NCBI RefSeq assembly: GCF_014764445.1
Contig: NZ_CP061721.1
Span: forward strand, 868,001-932,000
Direction: 5' to 3'
DNA length: 64,000 nucleotides
From: Pseudarthrobacter sp. BIM B-2242
GTDB taxonomy: Bacteria; Actinomycetota; Actinomycetes; Actinomycetales; Micrococcaceae
The notes under the pieces are model-generated. The model was not told where the DNA came from. It made no database searches and was given only the letters and a program-made list of their open reading frames with translations. The number at the start of each line of letters is the position of its first letter. The stretch's first letter is position 1. Of the stretch, positions 51,340 through 59,910 are shown in pieces. A program made the position numbers and the translations under genes.

Positions 51340-51821
51340 CGGGCATCTTTCTGCGAAAGGGTGTGAAGGTGGTCCTGCATCTGGAGCAGCATGGCTTCGA
51401 GGAAATCCCCGACGACGGCCTGGTGCGCCGGGGGCAGTGCGGTGAGGTAGCTGTTGGTGGCAGTCATAAGCGGCCGGGTGAGGTCCGTGATCCGGGCGGT
51501 GGCTGCGGGGGTGATGCTGACATGGACCTGGCGCCGGTCACCGTCGCCCCGGTTCCGGGCCGCGTATCCTTGCGCTTCCAGCCGGCTGATGATGGCCGTG
51601 GTGGTGGCGGCGGTGGCACCCAGTTCCGCGGCGAGCGTGCCCACGGTGACCGGGGCGGAGTGTGCGAGTGCGCACAGGGCGCGGTAATCGGTGAGGTTCA
51701 GGCCGAGCCGTCGGGCCACCTCACGTTCGGTTTCGTTGGCGAGGGTGTACATGGCCTGCAGCGTGAACGCTGCCGGGTGGACAGGTGCCGTCCCGTGGAC
51801 CCCTCCTTCTTGCGTTTGCAT
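51336..51821 (-). CDS. MarR family transcriptional regulator
   Basis: A 161-residue winged-helix regulator. Helix-turn-helix: VTVGTLAAELGATAATTTAIISRLEAQGYAARNRGDGDRRQVHVSIT, with the characteristic DxRxxxV wing. It heads an operon with fadD, DUF2177 and a lipoprotein gene and probably represses it and itself in the absence of an acyl or aromatic ligand. The palindrome TTCAA-N6-TTGAA upstream is a plausible site. Confidence 0.92.
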   Translation of the reverse strand: MQTQEGGVHGTAPVHPAAFTLQAMYTLANETEREVARRLGLNLTDYRALCALAHSAPVTVGTLAAELGATAATTTAIISRLEAQGYAARNRGDGDRRQVHVSITPAATARITDLTRPLMTATNSYLTALPPAHQAVVGDFLEAMLLQMQDHLHTLSQKDAR

Positions 51822-51850
51822 GTATCCACAGTACTCACATATGTTTGATG

Positions 51851-51899
51851 TTCAAAAGCGATTGAATAATAGGCTGCCTAGTTGAGTGGCTGTCTAGTT
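51851..51899. promoter_or_regulatory. MarR-type operator and direct repeats
   Basis: TTCAA (51851-51855), 6 bp, TTGAA (51862-51866) lies 30 bp from the marR start. GGCTGCCTAGTT (51872-51883) and GGCTGTCTAGTT (51888-51899) form a direct repeat with a 16-bp period on the side of the divergent DUF1295 gene. Either could be bound by the regulator. Confidence 0.55.
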
Positions 51900-51932
51900 T
51901 TGTTGCTTCATAAAGGTTGGAAGGAAGCCGTG

Positions 51933-52802
51933 ATGAAGGAATCGGACCGCAAGGCGCTCGTCATCCTGCCCGTGGTGGTGGTCATCGGGGCGCTGGTGGC
52001 TGTGGCCGGCAGCCAGGACGGTGCCGCCGTGGGCGGCTGGCCGCTGTTCGGCCTGGCCGTGGCCGCCGCCTTCCTGATCCAGTGGCTGGTGTTCATCCAC
52101 GCGTGGAAGGCGCAGACCGAGAAGTATTACGACTTCACCGGCGCCCTGACCTATATCAGCATCACCTTGTTCCTGGTGCTGCTCAGCCCGGACATGGGTG
52201 CGCGGGCCTGGCTGCTCGCCGCGATGGTTGCGGTATGGGCGGGCCGGTTGGGGACCTTCCTGTTCCGCCGGGTCAGCAGGCACGGCAAGGACGACCGCTT
52301 CGACGAGATCAAGCCTTCGTTCGTCCGCTTCCTGAACACCTGGACCGTGCAGGGGCTATGGGTGGTCCTCACCGCGGCCGCGGCATGGATCGCCATCACC
52401 AGCTCCACCCGCGTGGCCCTGGACTGGTGGGCGCTGGCCGGTGTTGTGGTGTGGGCTGTCGGCTTCGGCATCGAGGTTGTGGCGGACAACCAGAAGGGCC
52501 GGTTCAAGGCGGACCCGGCCAACGAGGGCAGGTTCATCTCCACAGGCCTCTGGGCCAGGTCCCGCCACCCCAACTACTTCGGCGAGATTGTGCTCTGGAT
52601 CGGCGTGCTCCTGATCGCCATCCCGGTGCTGCAGGGGTGGCAGTGGGTGGCCCTGATTTCGCCGGTGTTCGTGGCGCTGCTGCTCACCAAGGCCAGCGGC
52701 ATCCCCATGCTGGAGAAAAAGGCCGAACGGAAGTGGGGCGGGCAGGCCGATTACGAGGCCTACAAGACGAACACCCCGGTGCTGATCCCCAAGCTTAAGT
52801 AG
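51933..52802 (+). CDS. DUF1295 family (steroid 5-alpha-reductase-like) membrane protein
   Basis: A 289-residue protein with seven hydrophobic helices. The C-terminal signature RFISTGLWARSRHPNYFGEIVLWIG...YEAYKTNTPVLIP is that of DUF1295 and related 5-alpha-reductase/isoprenylcysteine methyltransferase folds, which bind NADPH or SAM. GRLGTFLFRRVSRHGKDDRFDEIKPSF is also conserved. GGAAGGAAG precedes GTG/ATG at 51930/51933. The substrate is unknown; lipids are likely. It is divergent from the marR operon. Confidence 0.88.
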   Translation: MKESDRKALVILPVVVVIGALVAVAGSQDGAAVGGWPLFGLAVAAAFLIQWLVFIHAWKAQTEKYYDFTGALTYISITLFLVLLSPDMGARAWLLAAMVAVWAGRLGTFLFRRVSRHGKDDRFDEIKPSFVRFLNTWTVQGLWVVLTAAAAWIAITSSTRVALDWWALAGVVVWAVGFGIEVVADNQKGRFKADPANEGRFISTGLWARSRHPNYFGEIVLWIGVLLIAIPVLQGWQWVALISPVFVALLLTKASGIPMLEKKAERKWGGQADYEAYKTNTPVLIPKLK

Positions 52803-53514
52803 CGCCCTGGTGGTGCGGGCCCGCGTTGTCGGGGCCGCCCGCGTTGTCGGGGCCGCCCGCCGGACGCTTCCAGAGCACGACGGCGAGGATCGCCGCCCAG
52901 AGCAGGAACGCGCCGATGCTGATCCGCTCGCTGATGCCCAGCAGCAGGTTCGGCCCTGGAGCGGCCATAAACGCGACCACGCCCAGCACCGCCGACGCAG
53001 CCAGCGACGCGATCGAGTACCAGCGCATGCGGCCGTGGAAACCCGCGGCCACGAAGCACATCGCGGCGACCATGAGGGCGAGCTGGACGTTCGTGGCGAC
53101 GATATGCATGGGGATGGAAGCCTCATCGCCCAGGGTCAGCGGGTAAAGGGCGCCCATGATGTTCCACAGCCCGTAGGCCGTGAGCAGTCCGCCGCCGATC
53201 CGCAGGGCCCGGTTGCCGCGCACCGAGATCCAGACCCCCACCCCGAAGGCAGTGAACAGCACGGTGTAGAGCCACGTGAAGGGGAGCAGGACCTCCCGGC
53301 CCGGGGAGCCGACGGCGAACAGCTCGCTCACCATTTGCTCGGCGCGGCGGTACCCGTCCCATCTGGAAGCCGCCACAATGTCCGTGGCAACCACGTAGAG
53401 CACTGACGAGAGCGGCCCCGCGGCGAGAAGGACTTTGCGGATGGCGTCACCGCGCTGGCCGGGTTGCGGCGTGGCCCGCCTGCGTTGCGGGGTCCGGCGC
53501 TTGTCGATCGACAT
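52795..53514 (-). CDS. DUF998 family membrane protein
   Basis: A 239-residue protein with six hydrophobic helices of the DUF998 type (LLAAGPLSSVLYVVATDIVAAS; LYTVLFTAFGVGVWIS; YGLWNIMGALYPLTL). The C-terminal tail carries GGPDNAGGPDNAG from an 18-bp duplication. The end overlaps the convergent DUF1295 gene by 8 bp. AGGA precedes ATG. Function unknown. Confidence 0.8.
   Translation of the reverse strand: MSIDKRRTPQRRRATPQPGQRGDAIRKVLLAAGPLSSVLYVVATDIVAASRWDGYRRAEQMVSELFAVGSPGREVLLPFTWLYTVLFTAFGVGVWISVRGNRALRIGGGLLTAYGLWNIMGALYPLTLGDEASIPMHIVATNVQLALMVAAMCFVAAGFHGRMRWYSIASLAASAVLGVVAFMAAPGPNLLLGISERISIGAFLLWAAILAVVLWKRPAGGPDNAGGPDNAGPHHQGAT
52825..52860. repeat. 18-bp tandem duplication inside DUF998 gene
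   Basis: GTTGTCGGGGCCGCCCGC occurs twice exactly (52825-52842 and 52843-52860), in frame, duplicating a six-residue unit in the C-terminal tail. Confidence 0.9.
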
Positions 53515-53794
53515 TTCGGGGGGTCCTCAGAGCCCGCGGTCCGGCAACGGCCCGGCGCAGGGCCCGCGGGCATCCGCCCTCTGCGCCTCCGTGTTTAAGC
53601 CTTCGCCGGATTGCCGGGAGGCGCCAGGGCCGAACGGCCCGCCCCGGGCGCGGCGGCTCCGGGCTTCGGCGGCGGCCGCTCCGGCCCTCGGCAGTTGCGC
53701 GGAAACGGACCCTACAAAACGGACCCCGTTGCATGGCATTCTGGTCCGGTGGGAGGTCAGCGGAGCCCTCCCCATGCAGGAAGGGTTCAGGACC

Positions 53795-56143
53795 ATGCGG
53801 ACCATCGCAGCACTGCACACTCTCGAGCCTGCCGACCCGGCCCTGTGGGGGCGGAAGGCGGCTGCGCTTGCCCGCCTGGCGAGGACCGGGGACTTCACCG
53901 TCCCTGCCGGGATCGTCCTTGCCGCGGACGGCACGGGATTGACCACTGAGGACATTGAGCTGGCGGACAGGTCGGTCCGCGACATTCTCGGCGACGTCGA
54001 CCTGGCCGTCCGCTCGTCCTCCAGCGAGGAAGACACCGCAGAGGAGTCGTCGGCCGGAAAATACACAACTGTTCTCGGCGTACGCGGCAGCGAAGCGCTG
54101 GCCGCGGCCGTCCGGGAGGTGCTGGGCTCGGCGGACGGCGCGCCCATGGGTGTTCTCATCCAGGAGCTCGTCCACGCGGACGCCGCCGGCGTGGCGTTCA
54201 GTGCCAACCCCGTCAGCGGTGCCAGGGGCGAGGCAGTCGTGAACGCCGTCCCCGGGCTCGGCGACCGGCTGGTCTCCGGCGAGCTCACGCCGCAGTCATG
54301 GACCGTGCAAGCCGACGGATCTGCCTCCAGCGATGACGACACCCGCGACGACGCCACGCCCGCGATCACCGCGGATGAGGCCCGGCGCATCGCCGGGCTC
54401 GCCCGGGAGGTGGAGGCTGCCGAAGGCGTTCCCCAGGACATCGAATGGGCGCTCGCCGGCGGGCAGCTGTACCTGCTGCAGGCCCGGCCCATCACCACCC
54501 TGGTGGAACCGGTGCCGGTGCCGGTGCCGGTCATCGTGCCGCGCGGGTACTGGGAACGCGAATCCGCGCATGCGGCCGCGCCGGCCACGCCATTGTCGGA
54601 CTCGATCCTGGACATCGCGCCGAGTATGCAGCTCATGGCGCAGAGTTTCGGGCTGATCGCGCAGTTCGACTTCCGTGATATCGGCGGCTGGACGTACATG
54701 GGAATGCTGCCGCTGGGAATGGAGCCCAAAAGCGACAAGGCACCGCCCGTGCCGGGCTGGGCGCTGGCGCTGATGCTGCGCCTGATGCCTGAGGGGCGGC
54801 GCCGCATCCGCGCCGCCCGGAAGCAGCGCGAAGAAGACCTGTCGATGCGCCTGGTGGACGACTGGAACAACCGGCATCTGGACCGGCTGCGCGCGCGGAT
54901 CGAGAGCATCAGGGACAAAGACCTCGGCAGCCTCACCAGCGGACAGCTCGCCTCCCACCTGGACGCAGTCCGGGAGCTGTTGGCGGAAACGATGCCGCTG
55001 CACTTCCTCGGGGCAATGCCGCACTTCCTGGAGACGACGCGGCTTGAGCTGTTCTGCCGGGAGCACCTGGGGTGGGACTACCCCGAGGTGCTGAACCTCC
55101 TGGCCGGCACCTCCGAAATGTCCTCCGAGCCCGCCAGGGAGCTCCGGAGGATCGCCGATCAAAGGCTCGATCCGGCGTCGAAAGTGCAGGCATTGGAAGA
55201 GTACCGGCGGGTCTATGGTGCCCGGGTTCTCTCCACCGAGCTTGCCGAACCGACCTTTGGAGAAAACCCAGGGCTCATCGCCGCGCAGCTCGAGGCCTTG
55301 GAGGCCTCCAGCCGGGACGACCCGGCGGCCGGGCAGCGCCGGCTGCGCGACGAGACCGCGGCAAAAGCACGAAGCCGGCTCCGCGGAGAAGCGCTGGAAA
55401 AGTTCAACACGCTGCTTGACCGGGCCCTGCGTGCCTACCCGCTCAGGGAGTCCAACGTCTTTTACACGATGGATTCCCCGCTGGCGCTGGTCCGGTATGC
55501 GGTCCTTGAAGCGGGCCGCAGGATGCGGCAGGCACGTGCGTTCACGGCGCTTGATGACGTCTTTTACTGCACTGCGGACGAAGTCCAGGGGTGGTTGAAC
55601 GGCGCGTCGGGCGACCTTCGGCCTACGGTCAGGCGCAGGCGCGGTGAACGTGCGTGGATCCTGGCCCATCCCGGACCGCCGAGTTACGGCACGCCCCCGC
55701 CGCCGCCCCCGTCCACTAAGTGGCTGCCTGCCGATGTGCGCGAAATGATGGAGCTGATGATGCGCGCCGGCGAGCGGATCGTCGCACCGGCGGGCAGCTC
55801 CCAGATGCAGACGGCGGAGCAGGGCATCCTGCGGGGCACGCCGGCGTCGTCCGGGACGTACACTGGCGCGGCGCGGATCATCGCCAACGAACGGCAGTTC
55901 TCGCGGATCCAGCCGGGCGACGTGCTCGTGTGCCCCACCACGCGGTCCTCCTGGTCGATGGTGTTCGCGACCATCGGCGCAGTGGTGACCGACGCGGGCG
56001 GGGCCCTGTCCCACCCGGCGATCATCGCCCGCGAACAGCGGATCCCCGCCGTCGTCGCCACCGGCAACGCCACGCAGATCATTCGCGACGGCGCCCTGGT
56101 CACGGTGAACGGGACAACCGGGACCATAACCCTGCACGACTGA
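53795..56143 (+). CDS. PEP synthase / rifampicin phosphotransferase-like protein 2
   Basis: A 782-residue protein with the same order as the one at 34.9-37.6 kb: ATP-grasp (VPAGIVLAADGTGL; LAVRSSSSEEDTAEESSAGKYTTVL; DIEWALAGGQLYLLQARPIT), long helical linker and swivelling domain with His740 (GGALSHPAIIAREQRIPAVVATG). It is about 115 residues shorter, mainly in the N-terminal lobe. A VPVPVPV run near 238-244 comes from a hexanucleotide expansion. ATG at 53795 gives the best N terminus (MRTIAALHTLEPADPALWGRK); ATG at 53774 is possible. No RAE is found upstream. It likely phosphorylates a small molecule with ATP; the target is unknown. Confidence 0.85.
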   Translation: MRTIAALHTLEPADPALWGRKAAALARLARTGDFTVPAGIVLAADGTGLTTEDIELADRSVRDILGDVDLAVRSSSSEEDTAEESSAGKYTTVLGVRGSEALAAAVREVLGSADGAPMGVLIQELVHADAAGVAFSANPVSGARGEAVVNAVPGLGDRLVSGELTPQSWTVQADGSASSDDDTRDDATPAITADEARRIAGLAREVEAAEGVPQDIEWALAGGQLYLLQARPITTLVEPVPVPVPVIVPRGYWERESAHAAAPATPLSDSILDIAPSMQLMAQSFGLIAQFDFRDIGGWTYMGMLPLGMEPKSDKAPPVPGWALALMLRLMPEGRRRIRAARKQREEDLSMRLVDDWNNRHLDRLRARIESIRDKDLGSLTSGQLASHLDAVRELLAETMPLHFLGAMPHFLETTRLELFCREHLGWDYPEVLNLLAGTSEMSSEPARELRRIADQRLDPASKVQALEEYRRVYGARVLSTELAEPTFGENPGLIAAQLEALEASSRDDPAAGQRRLRDETAAKARSRLRGEALEKFNTLLDRALRAYPLRESNVFYTMDSPLALVRYAVLEAGRRMRQARAFTALDDVFYCTADEVQGWLNGASGDLRPTVRRRRGERAWILAHPGPPSYGTPPPPPPSTKWLPADVREMMELMMRAGERIVAPAGSSQMQTAEQGILRGTPASSGTYTGAARIIANERQFSRIQPGDVLVCPTTRSSWSMVFATIGAVVTDAGGALSHPAIIAREQRIPAVVATGNATQIIRDGALVTVNGTTGTITLHD

Positions 56144-56144
56144 C

Positions 56145-56164
56145 GTTGGCTCCCGGGTGCCAAC
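56145..56164 (+). terminator. Short hairpin after the second PEP-synthase-like gene
   Basis: GTTGGC (56145-56150) and GCCAAC (56159-56164) flank an 8-base loop, immediately after the stop at 56143. Weak but well placed. Confidence 0.4.
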
Positions 56165-56303
56165 CGGTCTGTGCCGAGCTCTGCTGGCGCTCCACCGGGC
56201 GCGCCGCCGCCCGCCACGGGGACCTAAGACTCTGACGCCGCGGAGCGCAAGGGGCGATAGTGTAAGCAGGACGGCGGTCCCTTGGTGGCAGGAGGATGCG
56301 GAA

Positions 56304-56576
56304 ATGATGTTCTGGGGCGGGGACGGGAACATGGGCGGATGGTGGTACGTCCTGATGGTGGTGAGCTTCGTGCTGTTCTGGGGTGTCATCATCACCGCCG
56401 TTGTCCTTTTCGCCCGGTCGGTGGGACCCGGCGGGAGGCGGTACGAGGGCGGGGCCCCTGGGCACGGTTTTGCTGAGGACCTGCTCGCAGAACGGTTTGC
56501 CCGCGGCGAAATCGATGAGAACGAATACACTGCCCGCCTGGCGGCGCTCCGCCGTGGCCGCGGCTCCCCACGCTGA
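56304..56576 (+). CDS. Small membrane protein with SHOCT domain
   Basis: A 90-residue protein: one transmembrane helix (WWYVLMVVSFVLFWGVIITAVVLFARSV, about 12-38), a Gly-rich linker and a C-terminal SHOCT motif (AEDLLAERFARGEIDENEYTARLAALR, about 57-83). SHOCT-containing small membrane proteins are common in actinobacteria and may assist oligomerisation. AGGAGG lies nine to twelve bases before the two ATG codons at 56304/56307. Confidence 0.9.
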   Translation: MMFWGGDGNMGGWWYVLMVVSFVLFWGVIITAVVLFARSVGPGGRRYEGGAPGHGFAEDLLAERFARGEIDENEYTARLAALRRGRGSPR

Positions 56577-56736
56577 GCAGCAGGCGTCGCGGCGAAAGGC
56601 GGGCAAATCATCCAGGAACCCGGCAAGCTGAAGGTCCTCCTCACCGGCCTCACACCCGGTAGCTCGCTTGAGGCAGTTCGCGCCGGCCCCTTCGTACGCG
56701 GAATGAAGAGCTGAAGACAGTCGTTGGTGCTGCGGT

Positions 56737-58323
56737 TCACAAGCCGGTGTCTGGACCGAGCGGCTGCGGGCGGGCCCGCAGCGTCGCGAACAGCCACAGC
56801 GTCCGGGGGATCGGCCAGACGAAGGCGAGGGCGAGGACCGGCAGCAGCGAAATGCCGACGTCGGGAAACTGGCGGATGATGACGGACAGGTGGGTGTCGA
56901 AGCGGGCCGGGGCGTAGGCGAGGCACAGCCAGAGGGCGAACCCGTCGAGGGCAAGGGCCGCGGCGCCCCACGCCAGGGGCCTCCAAGGTTTTCCGGGCAC
57001 AGGATGCCGCCGGAGCAGGAACCGCAGCGCCAGCCACAGGCTCAGCAGCTCCGCCAGCAGCAGCGCCAGAGCCACGGCCCAGCTGTAGCGCTGCAGCCAG
57101 TCCTCGAACACCACCGCGGGAACGGGGGAGTGCCCGTGCAGGATCCGCAGGAGGTTGGTGTCGATGGACTTGAGCCGTGACGGGGCGGCGGTGTCGTTGC
57201 CGTTGATGACGAGGGCGACGCCGAGGCCGGACTCAGGAACCACAGCCAGGTACGTGTGGCTGTTGCCCCATTCGCCCTGATGCTCCAGCAGCAGCGGCAG
57301 GCCGGCCTCCGGAACGGGCGGTGCGGCGGGATCGGCGGACTCCACGAGCGGCCGGGTGTACCACCCCATGGCATACCCCTTGGAGCCGTCCACCTGCACA
57401 CGGGGCTCAAACATGGCCGCCACGCTCCCGGGCTGGAGGATCCGGGCGTCGCCGTACCGGCCGCCGTCGAGCAGCGCAATCAGCTGGTGGGCCAGGTCCT
57501 CGGCTGAGGCATAGAGCGTGGACGACGGCATCCCTGTGGTGGGTGCGGGCACATCGGTCTGGCGCCAGAACGAACCGAACCACAGCGAGTGCCCGGCGGC
57601 AGCGTTGTCCGCGCGCGCGGCGGCCCGGGTCGGATGGCTGTGGGCCATCTCCAGCGGCCCGAAGACGTGCTGCTTCAGGTAGTCCCCGAACGGCTGGCCG
57701 GAGACCGTCTGCACCAGCAGGCCCAGGATGTTGAAGTTGGCGCTGGCGTAGTGGAAGCCCGCCCCCGGGTCGCCGTCGAGCGGGGCGTCTGCGAGGGCAC
57801 GGACTCCATCCTCGAGCGCCTCCGGGCCCTGCGCGTCGGAGGCTTCGAAGGCGGTGTCCCTGGATGACATGCCGCTGGCCTGGTGGAGGAGATGCCGGAC
57901 CGTGATGGCGGACGAGCGGCCGTCATCCAGTGTGAACCAGGGCAGGTAGGTCCGGACCGGTTCATCCAGCCGAAGCCGGCCGGCCTCCACCTGCTGCATC
58001 ACTGCGATGGCGGTGAGGGACTTGCTGGTGGAGGCCAGCAGGACCGGTGTCCGGGCGGTCATCGGCCGCCCGGACTCGTCGGCGCGGCCGAATGCTGCGG
58101 AGTGCACCTGGATCCCATCCCGGACGACGGCGACGGCGGCACCCGGGATCCCGACGTCGTCGAGCTGCCCCCGCAGGAAAGCGTCCACGGCCTGGTAGGT
58201 CGCTGCGGGACTCGCCGGTGCAGGGGCAGGCGGGTCCGGCGCGGGCGTGGCCGCCCCGCCGAGGATTCCGACCGACAGGAGGCACGCGAGGAGGCAGCGC
58301 GCTGACCGGGAAATAGCTCGCAT
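56737..58323 (-). CDS. Beta-lactamase-family serine hydrolase with C-terminal membrane domain
   Basis: A 528-residue protein. After a signal peptide (about 1-25), the hydrolase domain has SxxK in LLASTSKSLTAIAVMQQVEAG (about 96-116), YxN-like YASANFN (near 192) and a C-terminal EHQGEWGNSHTYLAVVPESGLG. The last 120 residues hold about four transmembrane helices, so the enzyme is tethered to the membrane facing outward. Candidates are DD-peptidase, D-aminopeptidase or esterase activity. In contrast to the 10.99-kb protein, the catalytic Ser and Lys are kept here. Confidence 0.9.
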   Translation of the reverse strand: MRAISRSARCLLACLLSVGILGGAATPAPDPPAPAPASPAATYQAVDAFLRGQLDDVGIPGAAVAVVRDGIQVHSAAFGRADESGRPMTARTPVLLASTSKSLTAIAVMQQVEAGRLRLDEPVRTYLPWFTLDDGRSSAITVRHLLHQASGMSSRDTAFEASDAQGPEALEDGVRALADAPLDGDPGAGFHYASANFNILGLLVQTVSGQPFGDYLKQHVFGPLEMAHSHPTRAAARADNAAAGHSLWFGSFWRQTDVPAPTTGMPSSTLYASAEDLAHQLIALLDGGRYGDARILQPGSVAAMFEPRVQVDGSKGYAMGWYTRPLVESADPAAPPVPEAGLPLLLEHQGEWGNSHTYLAVVPESGLGVALVINGNDTAAPSRLKSIDTNLLRILHGHSPVPAVVFEDWLQRYSWAVALALLLAELLSLWLALRFLLRRHPVPGKPWRPLAWGAAALALDGFALWLCLAYAPARFDTHLSVIIRQFPDVGISLLPVLALAFVWPIPRTLWLFATLRARPQPLGPDTGL

Positions 58324-58350
58324 GCCCGCACCTGCTTCGGATGCCGGATG

Positions 58351-59133
58351 TCAGAGCGGCAGCAGGTTTCGGAGGACTCCCTTGGGCGTTCCCCGGCCTG
58401 ACAGGAGGCGGCAGCAGTCGATTGCGTCAAGTTCAAAGCAGTCGATTTCAGGATCTTCCGCACGAATGAAGGTGCCGCCGGCGGGTCCGGTGAGTTTCAG
58501 GCAGAACGGTTCCTTGTGCCGCGTGGCCCACTCGGCAATGATGTCTTCGACGATGCGGCCGTCGTGCTCCGGTGTCGGATTGACGGGGCGGCCGGTCGCC
58601 CGGCAGATGTCGATGCGATGCATCCATACGTCCCGGGTGAACCCGATGTCGAAGAGGTAACTCAGCGGCTGCCAGCCGAATTCAACCCCGTCCACGCTGC
58701 CCAGCGGAAGTAGTCTGAGGGCCCCTACGGCTGGGGGCAGCTGCTGCCGGGCGGTGAGCGCTGCCGCGGACGCGTGGTCCCACCTCGACGGGATTTCTTC
58801 GGCAGTGATATGGCTTCTGGCCCGAAGCTGGGCCTCATTGACCCCGTCGACCCAGTGCCGCCCGCCAATTTTGGTGGTGAGCCCCCGCCCCCGGATGACC
58901 TGGCGCGCGAACTCGACAAATGAGGCCTGCGCCTCCGCTGATGCTGTGACGTGCACAGCAACATCCCGCACGCTCCAGCGGGCGCAGTCAGTTCCCTTCT
59001 GCCAGTCATCGGTGCCGAGCTGTAGCAGGAGGTTGTGGAACCGGGTGTTTTCTTCTGCTGCCAACTGCATGGCTTCCTGGTGGGCGATCCTTCCGATCGC
59101 TGCCACGTCGATCGGAAAGTGTTCTGCGGGCAT
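58351..59133 (-). CDS. Maleylpyruvate isomerase-type mycothiol-dependent protein
   Basis: A 260-residue protein of the DinB-like MDMPI family. Metal ligands are suggested by CARWSVRDVAVHVTASAEA (His near 61) and FTRDVWMHRIDICRATGRP (His near 172), and a C-terminal MDMPI-C-like region follows (AIDCCRLLSGRGTPKGVL). Relatives isomerise maleylpyruvate or conjugate mycothiol. GGGAG precedes ATG. The upstream TetR gene on the same strand (34 bp away) is its probable regulator. Confidence 0.88.
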   Translation of the reverse strand: MPAEHFPIDVAAIGRIAHQEAMQLAAEENTRFHNLLLQLGTDDWQKGTDCARWSVRDVAVHVTASAEAQASFVEFARQVIRGRGLTTKIGGRHWVDGVNEAQLRARSHITAEEIPSRWDHASAAALTARQQLPPAVGALRLLPLGSVDGVEFGWQPLSYLFDIGFTRDVWMHRIDICRATGRPVNPTPEHDGRIVEDIIAEWATRHKEPFCLKLTGPAGGTFIRAEDPEIDCFELDAIDCCRLLSGRGTPKGVLRNLLPL

Positions 59134-59167
59134 GGCGCTCCCTGCCTTCGCTTGCGGCCAGTCCGGT

Positions 59168-59767
59168 TTAGGTCCGGCCTTGATGGTCCAGATAGTAAAA
59201 AAACATGTCGAGGACGGTGTCCAGCTGCGATACCCAGCGGACTCCTCCGGGCTCGTTCGCGTGTTGCTGGCTGGCCAGCCCGGCGACGAGGGCCGTGAAA
59301 ATGTCGACGTCGGAGGACGCAGTGACTCCGGCCTCGTTGAGTTTCCGGACGTATCGCTCCTGCATCATCAGTGCGGGGCCATACGCTTCCAGTGATGGCT
59401 CATAGCCGGGAATCGAGCGCTGGAAGATGAGTTGCGCCTGGACGGGGTGGGCCACACCAAACTGCAGTACAGTCCGCGCAACCAGCCTCGCGCCTTCCCG
59501 GGGCGATTCCGGGTACGCTGCATGCTCCAGCTCGAGGAGCAAGGCACCCGCGGCTTCCGCGAACATTGCATCGATCAGCGCGTTCTTGGAAGGGAAGTAG
59601 GAATAAAGGGATGGCTGCCGCAGGCCCACCCTGCGGGCAACCTGAGTAAGCGAGATGGCGGACAGGCCGTTGACCTCGGCCTCGGCCCACGCCGCCTGGA
59701 CGATTTCGTCGCGCCGGGCGGCATGCCGTCCGGGCCGCGGGTCCTGGGTTTTAGCTTTAGCCTCCAC
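59168..59767 (-). CDS. TetR/AcrR family transcriptional regulator
   Basis: A 199-residue regulator. N-terminal helix-turn-helix: ISLTQVARRVGLRQPSLYSYFPSKNALIDAMFAEA (about 38-72). The ligand domain (about 80-199, TetR_C with WHG-like segment FGVAHPVQAQLIFQ) has no clear ligand pattern. GTG start with AAGGAAGG upstream. It precedes the MDMPI-type gene in the same direction and is divergent from the pentapeptide-repeat gene; CTATAGTCAATAG upstream may be its site. Confidence 0.92.
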   Translation of the reverse strand: MEAKAKTQDPRPGRHAARRDEIVQAAWAEAEVNGLSAISLTQVARRVGLRQPSLYSYFPSKNALIDAMFAEAAGALLLELEHAAYPESPREGARLVARTVLQFGVAHPVQAQLIFQRSIPGYEPSLEAYGPALMMQERYVRKLNEAGVTASSDVDIFTALVAGLASQQHANEPGGVRWVSQLDTVLDMFFYYLDHQGRT

Positions 59768-59815
59768 GGGACCTTCCTTGGAATGCGTTGTGCTTTAAGG
59801 GTACGGATCCAGGCC

Positions 59816-59828
59816 CTATAGTCAATAG
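59816..59828. promoter_or_regulatory. Candidate TetR operator
   Basis: CTATAGTCAATAG contains the arms CTAT/ATAG in an unusually AT-rich stretch; a further CTATA lies at 59834-59838. It is 49 bp from the tetR start and 83 bp from the divergent gene. Confidence 0.4.
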
Positions 59829-59910
59829 TTTTCCTATACCTCATTGGGAAACTCTGGAGCCTCACAAAGGTGCTGCAGAGCAATCCTTGCTGCACGGCGA
59901 TTCACCGGGA

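Noticed and set aside
56586..56714. Open stretch after the SHOCT gene reading GGQIIQEPGKLKVLLTGL and ending RGMKS-stop
   Set aside because: About 40 codons without start or ribosome site and without identifiable parent; it could be a relic but cannot be supported.
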